NCBI GenBank assembly: GCA_036377055.1
Contig: DASUZD010000034.1
Span: 1-14,069, forward strand
DNA from: DASUZD01 sp036377055
Lineage (GTDB): Bacteria > Actinomycetota > Thermoleophilia > Gaiellales > Gaiellaceae
Direction of reading: 5' to 3'
Length of the DNA: 14,069 nucleotides
Shown here: positions 6,789 through 12,773 of the stretch, piece by piece
Layout: each line of letters starts with the position of its first letter
How positions within the stretch are numbered: the first letter of the stretch is position 1
Translations under genes and position numbers: made by a program
Notes under the pieces: model-generated
The model's database searches: none
What the model was told of the DNA's origin: nothing
Seen by the model: only the letters and a program-made list of their open reading frames with translations

Positions 6789-8569
6789 CGCGGCAGATTC
6801 TGCGCAGCCGGCGAGGGGAGAGGGAAGACCTCTCCGCGCGCTGCCGCGGTCATGCGGTCGAGCCGGCGCGCGAGCTCTCGTCGTGACTCCTCGAGATGGG
6901 CCTCGAGGCTCTCCTCGATCCAGGGCCCGGGCTCGCGGGCGCCCGGCTCGCCGCGCAGCGACGCGAGCTCTTCCCAGAGATCCGGCCCGATGTCGGGATC
7001 GCCGACGGCCGCCCAGCACGCTCGCGGCGCGTTCCGGCCACGGCGGCCCCGCTCGATCCGGAACGCTTCGTGGGAGAGGTCGGCGCAGAGCCAGTTCAGT
7101 CCCACGCGCGCGAGCGCGGCGACGTCGCCGTCGAGACCGCGCTCGAGGTTCTCGACGTCCCGGGCCGTCTGCTCGTGCGGGTATCGCGCGGTCTCGCGCG
7201 CGTCGAGGCCGTGGAGGCCGCGGCCGACGGCTGTGAAGCGGGCGCGCTGGCGCGCGGCGGCGAGGTCCTCGAGCGCGTCGTCCGGAAGGGCACCGCGGAG
7301 CTCGCGCGCCCGCGCGGCGAAGTCCAGCGGCACCGTCGCGCCCTCGAGCAGAAGGTCGGCGCACACCTGCGTGAGCGTCGCGAGATAGGCGAAGTCGACC
7401 CGGTCAGACGTGTCGTACTGCGTGTGGTACTGGGTGCGGTCGAAGTCGCTCGTGAACGTCGAGACGTTGATCCCGGGGACCCCCGCGGCGAGGAACGGCC
7501 AGACCTCGGTCCACGTGCTGGGTGCGCCCATCCGGAAGCCGTGCGGGAGGAGACCGTCGCGCTCGGCCCGCCGGCTGAGCGTCCGCGCCCACGCGGCGAG
7601 CTCCGGCGGCGCGTCCACGGTGAAGACGGCCGGCCGGCCGGAGCCTTCGACGTTCAGGTAGAACGGCGACCCCTCCGACCACTCCGCGTGCTCGGCGACG
7701 ATCTGCCACCAGGCGCCGTAGCACCAGTCGTACGGCGAGTTCGCGATCCCGTACTCCTCGGCCGTGTGCGAGACGAAGGCGATCGAGCGCTCCGGTCGGA
7801 GGCCTGCCTCGCCGAAGGCGCGGGCGAGCTCGAGCGTGACCGCGACTCCGGTCGCATCGTCGAACGCGGCGCCGAACCAGCCGTCGTGGTGGCCCGCGAC
7901 GATCGACGGCGACCCCGGGCGGCGGCCATGCAGGAGCCCGACGACGTTCGCCGCCTCGGCGCCTTCGACGAGCGGGGCCGTGAGCACCACGCGCACCGGG
8001 CCGTCTGGCAGCCGCTCCGCGTCCTCCTTCCGCATCGTCACGCAGGGCGGCGCCTGCGCGTGCCACTGGCCGTCGAAGGTGCCCAGCGCGCCCGGCGCCT
8101 GGTAGTACGGCCCACCGGACGGGCTCGTCACGATCATCGCAGCGGCCCCTCTGAGGCCAAGCTCGAGCCCGACGTGGTACGGCCACAGGCGCTGAACCTC
8201 CCAGTGGACGAGCGCGACCTTTCCGGCCACGTCCAGCCGGTCGAGCTGCCGTCTCCCGCCGCGTCCCACCCGGACGAGCTCGCCGCTTACGCCCTTCGGC
8301 CCCGTGCCGGGCACGCCGCCGAAGGAAGCGCACTCGAGCCGCGTGCCGTCCTCGAGCTCGACGAAGGCGTCCTCGAGCCGCCACGCGTCGACCAGCACCG
8401 GCTCGAGCGTGACCTCGGCCAGGCCGGCGGCCCTCATCTCTCCTGCGACGAAGTCGACGGCCGCGCGTTCCTCCTCGGTCCCGGCGACGCGGAACCCGAG
8501 CGGGTGCGAGCGAAACGACTCCAGCCGCTCGACAACGTGGCGGAGGTACTGCTCGTCGGCGCGGATCAG
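6785..8569 (-). CDS. M28-family zinc metallopeptidase with PA domain, probable CTG start
   Basis: A predicted two-zinc exopeptidase (594 aa from CTG 8567-8569). The N-terminus contains HPLGFRVAGTEEERAAVDFV, the conserved M28 R-x-AGT-x-EE opening, so an internal ATG at 8435-8437 would cut off real protein. A PA domain lies between about 65 and 205. Metal and catalytic residues: HHD (His227, Asp229), bridging Asp237 in AAFDDATG, Glu271-Glu272 in SHTAEEYG, Glu308 in LNVEGSG (often Asp in relatives), and His382 in YHTQYDTSD. The C-terminal ~200 residues are helical and family-typical of PSMA-like or leucyl-aminopeptidase-like members. There is no signal peptide, so it is predicted cytoplasmic, while many M28 enzymes are exported. 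The CTG overlaps the deacetylase stop as CTGA with GAGGAGG 7-8 bases upstream. Confidence 0.88.
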   Translation of the reverse strand: MIRADEQYLRHVVERLESFRSHPLGFRVAGTEEERAAVDFVAGEMRAAGLAEVTLEPVLVDAWRLEDAFVELEDGTRLECASFGGVPGTGPKGVSGELVRVGRGGRRQLDRLDVAGKVALVHWEVQRLWPYHVGLELGLRGAAAMIVTSPSGGPYYQAPGALGTFDGQWHAQAPPCVTMRKEDAERLPDGPVRVVLTAPLVEGAEAANVVGLLHGRRPGSPSIVAGHHDGWFGAAFDDATGVAVTLELARAFGEAGLRPERSIAFVSHTAEEYGIANSPYDWCYGAWWQIVAEHAEWSEGSPFYLNVEGSGRPAVFTVDAPPELAAWARTLSRRAERDGLLPHGFRMGAPSTWTEVWPFLAAGVPGINVSTFTSDFDRTQYHTQYDTSDRVDFAYLATLTQVCADLLLEGATVPLDFAARARELRGALPDDALEDLAAARQRARFTAVGRGLHGLDARETARYPHEQTARDVENLERGLDGDVAALARVGLNWLCADLSHEAFRIERGRRGRNAPRACWAAVGDPDIGPDLWEELASLRGEPGAREPGPWIEESLEAHLEESRRELARRLDRMTAAARGEVFPLPSPAAQNLPR

Positions 8570-9570
8570 GGCCGCCCCTCCTCGAACCCGAGCAGGGTCT
8601 CGCGAACGAGCGGCCCGAGCGTCGGCAGGTGGTAGCCGCCCTCCTGGACGAGGACGGTCGGCAGGCCGAGCGCGCCGAGGATCCGCCCGGCCTCTCGAAA
8701 GCCCGCGGCGCTAACCCGGAGCGGGCTCTCCGGATCGTCCGCGGCCGCGTCCACCCCGAGCGACACCACGAGCGCGCTCGCGTCGCACACCCAGTCGGCG
8801 AGCTCGCGCACGGCCGCGAGCCACGGCTCGTCTCCCGCGCCGGGCGGCAGCACGAGGTTCCGGTTCGCGGCCTCGGCCGTCTCGTCGGCGAAGCCGAGGA
8901 AATGCGGGAACCAGCCTGCGGCCGGATCGACGTGGACGGAGCCGACGAGCACGTCGGCGTCGTCCCAGAAGATCTCCTGCGTCCCGTTGCCGTGGTGCGC
9001 GTCGACGTCGACGACAGCGACGTACCTGCCGAACGCCTTCGCCGCGACGGCCGCGTTGTTCAGGTAGCACGAGCCGCCGTGGGCGCGCCGCGTCGCGTGG
9101 TGGCCGGGCGGCCGGCAGCACGCGTACGCCGCGGGCTCTCCGGCGAGCACGAGATCGACGGCCGTGAGGGCGGCGTCGACGGCGGCGCGGGCCGCCTCCC
9201 AGGTCCCCGGGCCGATCAGGGTCATCGTGTCGTACGCGAAGTACCCCGGCCGCGCCCAGACAGCCGTCGGCACCGCGCGCACCCCGAGCGCCTCGTGCGC
9301 GAAGACGTAGGGGACGACGCGATCCTGCTCGAGCTCGCTGGCCTCCCACTCGAGCCACGCGTTCTCGAGGTAGTTCAAGAGAGCCGCGTCGTGCACGGCG
9401 AGCAGCACCTCGTCGTCGTGCGGCTCGGCCGGCACAAAGCGAGCGTCGTCGAGCGCGGCGAGGATCGCGTCGAGCCGCGCCGCGACCTCCGTCCCGGGCG
9501 TCCGAACACCGACGAAGATCTCCCCGCCGGGCTCGTGGAGGCGGCACTGATCGCTCCAGACGACCGGCAT
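8566..9570 (-). CDS. Acetylpolyamine amidohydrolase / class II histone-deacetylase-like enzyme
   Basis: Zinc amidohydrolase (334 aa) that removes acetyl or other acyl groups from amines. Arginase/HDAC-fold signatures are complete: tandem His157-His158 in RPPGHHATR, zinc ligands Asp190 and His192 in VDVDAHHGNGTQE, third zinc ligand Asp274 in SLGVDAAADDPES, and transition-state Tyr313 in EGGYH. The N-terminal WSDQCRLHEPGGEIFVGV with a following E-x-x-x-R helix resembles acetylpolyamine amidohydrolases more than classical HDACs. It is the first gene of the operon. I chose ATG 9568-9570 because GGTGGAG sits 6 bases upstream. A GTG at 9580-9582 would add four residues and would be leaderless from a TAGAGT box. 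The context argues for deacylation of an imported amide rather than chromatin work. Confidence 0.9.
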   Translation of the reverse strand: MPVVWSDQCRLHEPGGEIFVGVRTPGTEVAARLDAILAALDDARFVPAEPHDDEVLLAVHDAALLNYLENAWLEWEASELEQDRVVPYVFAHEALGVRAVPTAVWARPGYFAYDTMTLIGPGTWEAARAAVDAALTAVDLVLAGEPAAYACCRPPGHHATRRAHGGSCYLNNAAVAAKAFGRYVAVVDVDAHHGNGTQEIFWDDADVLVGSVHVDPAAGWFPHFLGFADETAEAANRNLVLPPGAGDEPWLAAVRELADWVCDASALVVSLGVDAAADDPESPLRVSAAGFREAGRILGALGLPTVLVQEGGYHLPTLGPLVRETLLGFEEGRP

Positions 9571-9588
9571 CGCGAGCTCCACCCGCCG

Positions 9589-9594
9589 ACTCTA
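9589..9594 (-). promoter_or_regulatory. Possible -10 box (TAGAGT) for the deacetylase/peptidase/importer operon
   Basis: The minus strand reads TAGAGT (TANNNT class), then six bases, then GTG at 9582. The distance places the likely transcription start at or next to that GTG, about 12 bases before the preferred ATG. No convincing -35 box is visible; any would lie under the divergent aminopeptidase start. Suggestive only. Confidence 0.35.
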
Positions 9595-9600
9595 CGGCAG

Positions 9601-9606
9601 TACGCT
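9601..9606 (+). promoter_or_regulatory. Possible -10 box (TACGCT) giving a leaderless DmpA-type mRNA
   Basis: TACGCT fits TANNNT and ends seven bases before the GTG start at 9614, the spacing seen in leaderless actinobacterial transcripts. The gene has no Shine-Dalgarno. It lies back to back with the opposite-strand TAGAGT box (six bases apart), so the two promoters would compete for the same 43-base gap. Confidence 0.4.
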
Positions 9607-9613
9607 CCGGCCC

Positions 9614-10681
9614 GTGCCCCGGCTGCGCGAGCTTGGCTTACGGATCGGCGACCTCGACGCAGGCCCGTCGAACTCGATCGCCGACGTGGGCGCCGTAACC
9701 GTCGGCCACGTGACGGTGTGGCGAGACGAGCCGGTGGTGCGGACCGGCGTGACGGCGATCGTGCCAGCGCGGGTCGACGGCCTCTTTCGCGAGCCGATCC
9801 CGGCAGGCGTCGCGGTTCTGAACGGCGCGGGCGAGCTGACCGGCTCGCTCCAGATCCGCGAGTGGGGCACGCTCGACACGTCCGTGTACCTCGCCTCGAC
9901 GATGGCCGTCGGGCGCGTGTTCGACGGGGCCGTGGCCGTTGCGATCGAGGCCGATCCGGCCGTCGGTGTCGACGATGTCGTGATCCCGGTCGTGGGCGAG
10001 TGCGACGACAGCTGGCTGAGCGACGCGCGGACAGTGCACGTAGAGGCGGAGGACGCCGGTCGCGCCGTCGCCGCCGCGACCGCGGAGGTGGCGGAGGGCG
10101 CGGTCGGGGCCGGCACCGGCATGGTTGCCTTCGGACGCAAGGCCGGTATCGGTACCGCGAGTCGGCTCGTCCCCGACCTCGACTGCACGGTCGGCGTGCT
10201 AGTGCTCGCGAACTTCGGCTTCGCGCGGGAGCTCCGAGTGGACGGCGTGCCGGTCGGGCGCCTCCTCGACGCGCCCGTCGCGGAGCGCCCGCCGCGGCCG
10301 GCCGGGAGCTGCATCGTCGTGGGCGCGATCGATGCGCCGCTCGGCCCCCATCAGCTCGAGCGTGTCGCCCGCCGCGCCGGCCTCGGTCTCGCGCGCACCG
10401 GCTCGACCGCGACGCACGGCAGCGGCGAGATCTTCCTCGCCTTCGCGACGGAGGGCCGGCGCGCACGGGAGGAGCGGCGCGCGCGGATCGCGGTCGACGT
10501 CGTTCCCGACGCCGCGCTGAACCCGCTCTTCACCGCGACTGTCGACGCGACCGAGGAGGCGGTGCTGAACGCGCTCTGGGCCGCGCCGTCGGTCACCGGC
10601 CGCGACGGGCACGTCGCTCCGGCACTCCCGCACGACGATCTGCTCGAGCTGCTGTCCGCGTATCGGCGACTCGCGCCGTAG
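9614..10681 (+). CDS. P1/DmpA-family (S58) aminopeptidase, self-cleaving
   Basis: An N-terminal-nucleophile peptidase of 355 aa. DmpA and BapA relatives release N-terminal D-Ala, L-amino acids or beta-amino acids from short peptides and amides, after self-cleavage before a Ser. Here the family's cleavage/nucleophile motif is ATHGSGEIFLAFAT, so the cut should fall between Gly269 and Ser270, giving an alpha chain of about 269 and a beta chain of about 86 residues. Other family marks: the N-terminal PSNSIADVGAVTVGH, the NGAGELTG turn (70-77), and GTGMVAFGRKAGIGTASR (167-184). No signal peptide. Start GTG 9614-9616 lacks a ribosome site and fits a leaderless message. Transcribed divergently from the peptide-import operon with only 43 bases between, so co-regulation is likely. 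Confidence 0.9.
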   Translation: MPRLRELGLRIGDLDAGPSNSIADVGAVTVGHVTVWRDEPVVRTGVTAIVPARVDGLFREPIPAGVAVLNGAGELTGSLQIREWGTLDTSVYLASTMAVGRVFDGAVAVAIEADPAVGVDDVVIPVVGECDDSWLSDARTVHVEAEDAGRAVAAATAEVAEGAVGAGTGMVAFGRKAGIGTASRLVPDLDCTVGVLVLANFGFARELRVDGVPVGRLLDAPVAERPPRPAGSCIVVGAIDAPLGPHQLERVARRAGLGLARTGSTATHGSGEIFLAFATEGRRAREERRARIAVDVVPDAALNPLFTATVDATEEAVLNALWAAPSVTGRDGHVAPALPHDDLLELLSAYRRLAP

Positions 10682-10752
10682 CGAAATCCGCTCGCCGCGC
10701 GAAGCCGTATCAACCGCTGCGGGGTCGCTCTCAGGAATCGAAGGAGACACTG

Positions 10753-11280
10753 ATGTCCAAGCTTCAGCCTGCCCGGCTCGCCGTCGCGCGCCCGGCCACA
10801 CTCCCGCTCCAACTCGCGTTCATCGCGCTCGTCGCGGCATTCGCCTTAGTCGCGATCCGCTCCGCCTCGGCCGCGCCGGCCGGCGGCGCGGTCGTCCGGG
10901 TCGCGAAGAGCGGCCTCGGCCGCATGCTCGTCGACGGCCGCGGCCGCACGCTCTACCTCTTCGAGGCCGACCGCAACGGCAAGAGCGCGTGCTCCGGAGG
11001 TTGCCGCACGTTCTGGCCGCCGCTCCTCACGAGCGGGAAGCCGCGCGCCGGCAACGGCGTCTCGGCCCGAATGCTCGGAACGATCAAGCGCCGCGACGGC
11101 GGCGTGCAGGTGACGTACGCCGGCCATCCGCTCTACACGTTCAGCCTCGACACTCGGCCTGGACAGACGAAGGGCGAGGGCCTGAACGACTTCGGCGCCC
11201 ACTGGTACGCGGTGGGCTCCGGCGGCCGGAAGCTCGTGAAGCACGCGAGCGGCGGTTCCACCGGCTACGGCGGCTGGTAA
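10753..11280 (+). CDS. Secreted repeat protein of the COG4315/PF03640 type
   Basis: Exported protein of 175 aa and unknown biochemical role. A hydrophobic helix (about 17-36) followed by RSASA (cleavage near residue 40) makes a Sec signal peptide without a lipobox Cys. Two copies of the family repeat follow. The first (about 53-97) has GRTLYLFEADRNGKSAC, then SGGC and TFWPPLL. The second (about 107-155) has VTYAGHPLYTFSLD, PGQTKGEGLNDFGAHWYAV. The paired Cys80/Cys84 and the aromatic YLF/WPP positions are hallmark residues. It ends in a short Gly-Tyr tail (TGYGGW). Start ATG 10753 has AAGGAG (10741-10746) at six bases. It stands alone: 71 bases after the aminopeptidase, closed by a strong hairpin terminator. 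Family call firm; function of this family is not established. Confidence 0.88.
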   Translation: MSKLQPARLAVARPATLPLQLAFIALVAAFALVAIRSASAAPAGGAVVRVAKSGLGRMLVDGRGRTLYLFEADRNGKSACSGGCRTFWPPLLTSGKPRAGNGVSARMLGTIKRRDGGVQVTYAGHPLYTFSLDTRPGQTKGEGLNDFGAHWYAVGSGGRKLVKHASGGSTGYGGW

Positions 11281-11291
11281 GCGTTCACGAA

Positions 11292-11325
11292 ACACGAAGG
11301 GCCGCCTCTCGGCGGCCCTTCGTGT
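11292..11325 (+). terminator. Intrinsic-type terminator hairpin, 15-bp perfect stem
   Basis: Perfect inverted repeat ACACGAAGGGCCGCC / GGCGGCCCTTCGTGT around a TCTC tetraloop, starting 11 bases after the stop of the secreted repeat protein. There is no U-tract, which is usual in very GC-rich genomes. It sits just before the promoter of the next gene, insulating the two. Confidence 0.8.
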
Positions 11326-11328
11326 CGG

Positions 11329-11334
11329 GATACT
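11329..11334 (+). promoter_or_regulatory. Possible -10 box (GATACT) for a leaderless AlkZ-like gene
   Basis: GATACT matches TATAAT at four of six positions and lies six bases before the GTG start at 11341. There is no Shine-Dalgarno between the terminator and the start, so a leaderless transcript is the simplest reading. Confidence 0.35.
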
Positions 11335-11340
11335 CGCGGC

Positions 11341-12312
11341 GTGCTCGCGGAGCGCCTCACGGCTCAGCTGCTCGCCGGCCGGCCGGCACGCGATCCGGTC
11401 GCAGTCGCCGAGCGGTTGCTCGCGATCCAGGCGCAGGATCCGCGCGGCGCGCGTCTGGCGATCCGAGCCCGAACGAGCGGCCTGAGCGCCGCCGACGTCG
11501 ACCGCGCCCTCACCGAGGAGCGGTCGCTGGTCGTCACGTGGCTGAACCGGGGCACGCTCCATCTCGTCCGCAGCGAGGACTATGCGTGGCTGCACGCTCT
11601 GACAACGCCGCCGCTCTTCGCTGGGAACGCGCGCCGGCTGGCCCAGGAGGGCGTCTCGCCCCGTGTCGCGGAGAAGGGCGTGGCCACGATCGAGCGCTCG
11701 CTCGCTGCCGACGGCGCGCTCACGCGCTCCGACCTGCGCGACCGCCTCGACCGTGTCGGCGTCCCGACGAAGGGTCAAGCGCTCGTGCACGTCCTGATGC
11801 TCGCGTCGCTCCGAGGCCTCATCGTGCGCGGTCCGATGGTCGGGCGGCAGCACGCGTATGCGCTCGTGCGGGACTGGCTCGGCCCGCAACCGCGACTCGA
11901 TCGCGACCGCGCCCTCGCCGAGCTCGCCCGCCGCTACCTCGCCGGCCACGGGCCGGCAACCGAGCGGGATCTCGCGAAGTGGGCCGGCCTTCCACTCCGA
12001 GACGCACGGAAAGGCCTCGCGGCGATCACAGGGGTCCGTCCGCGCCGAGCCCCGCTGCCGCCGCCGCGCCTCCTCGGCGCATTCGAGCCGCTGCTCCTCG
12101 GGTGGGCGGCGCGCGATTGGCTCCAAGACGCAGACCGAGCCGTGAGCGGCGGAATGTTCCGTCCAATCGCCCTGGCCGAAGGAAAGGTCGTCGCAACGTG
12201 GAGCCTCTGCGACGGCCGAGTCGTCCTCGAACCGTTCCAGCGACTCCACTCGGAGGTTGCGAGGGCGTTAGCGGCGGACGCCGATGCGGCCGTGCGCTTC
12301 CTGATCCCGTAG
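11341..12312 (+). CDS. AlkZ/YcaQ-like winged-helix protein (HTH_42 family), putative DNA glycosylase
   Basis: A 323-aa protein with the HTH_42 architecture of tandem winged helices. The N-terminal motif ERLLAIQAQDPRGARLAIRA carries Gln30-x-Gln32, the position of the QxQ (AlkZ) or QxD (YcaQ) catalytic pair of glycosylases that unhook crosslinked or bulky alkylated bases. Further family marks: LVVTWLNRGTLHLVRSEDY (a TxxxRGTxH-type segment), GHGPATERDLAKWAGLPL (winged helix), and the C-terminal LLGAFEPLLLGW and GRVVLEPF strands. Start GTG 11341 has no ribosome site and probably begins the mRNA. No antibiotic-biosynthesis genes adjoin it, so a general AlkZ-like repair role is more plausible than self-resistance. 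Many HTH_42 members are uncharacterised, so the enzyme activity is inference. Confidence 0.82.
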   Translation: MLAERLTAQLLAGRPARDPVAVAERLLAIQAQDPRGARLAIRARTSGLSAADVDRALTEERSLVVTWLNRGTLHLVRSEDYAWLHALTTPPLFAGNARRLAQEGVSPRVAEKGVATIERSLAADGALTRSDLRDRLDRVGVPTKGQALVHVLMLASLRGLIVRGPMVGRQHAYALVRDWLGPQPRLDRDRALAELARRYLAGHGPATERDLAKWAGLPLRDARKGLAAITGVRPRRAPLPPPRLLGAFEPLLLGWAARDWLQDADRAVSGGMFRPIALAEGKVVATWSLCDGRVVLEPFQRLHSEVARALAADADAAVRFLIP

Positions 12313-12316
12313 GGGG

Positions 12317-12358
12317 TGCATCCGATGCCCATGACGGCTTCGCCGGCGTCGGCAACCG
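12317..12358 (+). repeat. Short dispersed repeat, copy A
   Basis: Shares CATCCG, CCGATGCC and GGCTT(C/T)GCCGGCGTCGGC with copy B 400 bases away, with a six-base insertion (CATGAC) in this copy. Both copies lie on the 3' side of a minus-strand tRNA gene, in the same orientation. Confidence 0.5.
12322..12352. terminator. Hairpin between AlkZ-like gene and tRNA-Arg, copy A of a repeated motif
   Basis: CCGATGCC pairs with GGCGTCGG (one G-T wobble) and encloses a 3-bp GGC/GCC mini-stem with a six-base bulge (CATGAC). It lies between two converging genes, 10 bases after the AlkZ-like stop and 17 bases beyond the 3' end of tRNA-Arg, so it could terminate both. It resembles a second hairpin at 12731-12757. 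Confidence 0.5.
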
Positions 12359-12368
12359 CAGTCGGCTA

Positions 12369-12440
12369 AGCCTCCGAGAGGATTTGAACCCCTGCGCCCC
12401 GGGTTCGAAGCCCGGTGCTCTTCCGCTGAGCTACGGAGGC
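12369..12440 (-). tRNA. tRNA-Arg, anticodon UCG
   Basis: Full cloverleaf: acceptor GCCTCCG/CGGAGGC (7 bp), D-arm GCTC-AGCGGAA-GAGC, anticodon arm CCGGG-CTTCGAA-CCCGG giving anticodon TCG, five-base variable loop GGCGC, T-arm AGGGG-TTCAAAT-CCTCT. Adenine at D-loop position 20 and C35 are arginine identity elements and support the Arg call. The base after the acceptor (position 73) is U, unusual for bacterial tRNA-Arg, and CCA is not encoded. Decodes CGA and related codons. Confidence 0.93.
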
Positions 12441-12445
12441 GAAGG

Positions 12446-12464
12446 GGGAGCGGCTAGCGCTCCC
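12446..12464 (-). other. Hairpin just upstream of tRNA-Arg
   Basis: GGGAGCG and CGCTCCC form a 7-bp perfect stem with a GCTAG loop, six bases before the tRNA 5' end. It contains the stop codon of the broken SEC-C gene and could act as its terminator or as a processing site ahead of the tRNA. Confidence 0.45.
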
Positions 12465-12699
12465 GGTAGTAGTCGTTGCGAGGCGAGCCGTCGAAAGCAG
12501 CCGCTGGCACGGCAGCACCTTCCGAAGCGACGGCCGGACCCGCATGGGCATGGATCGTCAGCGCCGAGCTTCTCGAGAAGCTCCTTCTCGCCGCCGCGCA
12601 CGCTCCGCGACCCGCGCTTGACTTGCGATTCGGAGGGATAACCCGCGCCTCCGCTTGCTCATGGGCTCAAAAGCGAGCGTAGTCCTCGAACCGTTCCAC
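12454..12699 (-). pseudogene. Broken small SEC-C zinc-motif protein gene (three frameshifts)
   Basis: No single frame is open, but the pieces join into one 80-aa protein if one base is removed from each of three homopolymers: the four-base run at 12669-12672, the three at 12642-12644 and the three at 12494-12496. The parts are VERFEDYARF + EPMSKRRRG, then YPSESQVKRGSRSV, GGEKELLEKLGADD, the SEC-C motif PCPCGSGRRFGRCC, and RASGCF + DGSPRNDYYRER. The CxCx8CC spacing is exactly that of SEC-C, a zinc-binding motif of SecA and many small proteins that contact ribosomes, chaperones or nucleic acids. The GTG start (12697-12699) has a good AAGGAG site six bases upstream. The span is 81 codons plus exactly three extra bases. 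It lies between two tRNA genes on the same strand. Either a recent pseudogene or clustered sequencing errors. Confidence 0.7.
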
Positions 12700-12722
12700 G
12701 GCCTCCTCCTTTTTTCGCAGTT

Positions 12723-12766
12723 CATCCGCCGCCGATGCCGGCTTTGCCGGCGTCGGCCACAGCGGC
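12723..12766 (+). repeat. Short dispersed repeat, copy B
   Basis: Second copy of the CATCCG - CCGATGCC - GGCTTTGCCGGCGTCGGC motif. This copy lacks the CATGAC insertion and therefore folds into an uninterrupted 12-bp hairpin. Located between the SEC-C gene fragment and tRNA-Leu. Confidence 0.5.
12731..12757 (-). terminator. 12-bp hairpin between tRNA-Leu and the SEC-C gene
   Basis: GCCGATGCCGGC pairs with GCCGGCGTCGGC across a TTT loop, with one wobble pair. On the minus strand it follows tRNA-Leu and the larger hairpin and precedes the SEC-C ribosome site by about 20 bases, so it may end tRNA transcription. No U-tract follows. Confidence 0.5.
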
Positions 12767-12773
12767 CGAGGGT

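Noticed and set aside
9580..9582. GTG as alternative start of the deacetylase.
   Set aside because: It would be leaderless from TAGAGT and adds only MELA. The ATG at 9568-9570 has GGTGGAG at six bases and matches the usual family N-terminus. Not fully excluded.
8629..11280. A very long plus-strand open frame running antisense to the deacetylase and across the aminopeptidase.
   Set aside because: It has no protein-like composition until 10753. It is a by-product of the high G+C content. Only the last 175 codons are a gene (the secreted repeat protein).
12682..12698. A 17-base identity (GTCCTCGAACCGTTCCA) with the 3' end of the AlkZ-like gene at 12223-12239, first read as a duplicated gene tail.
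   Set aside because: At 12682-12698 it is explained as the reverse complement of the SEC-C gene start (VERFED). Similarity does not extend on either side, so chance in GC-rich coding sequence is more likely.
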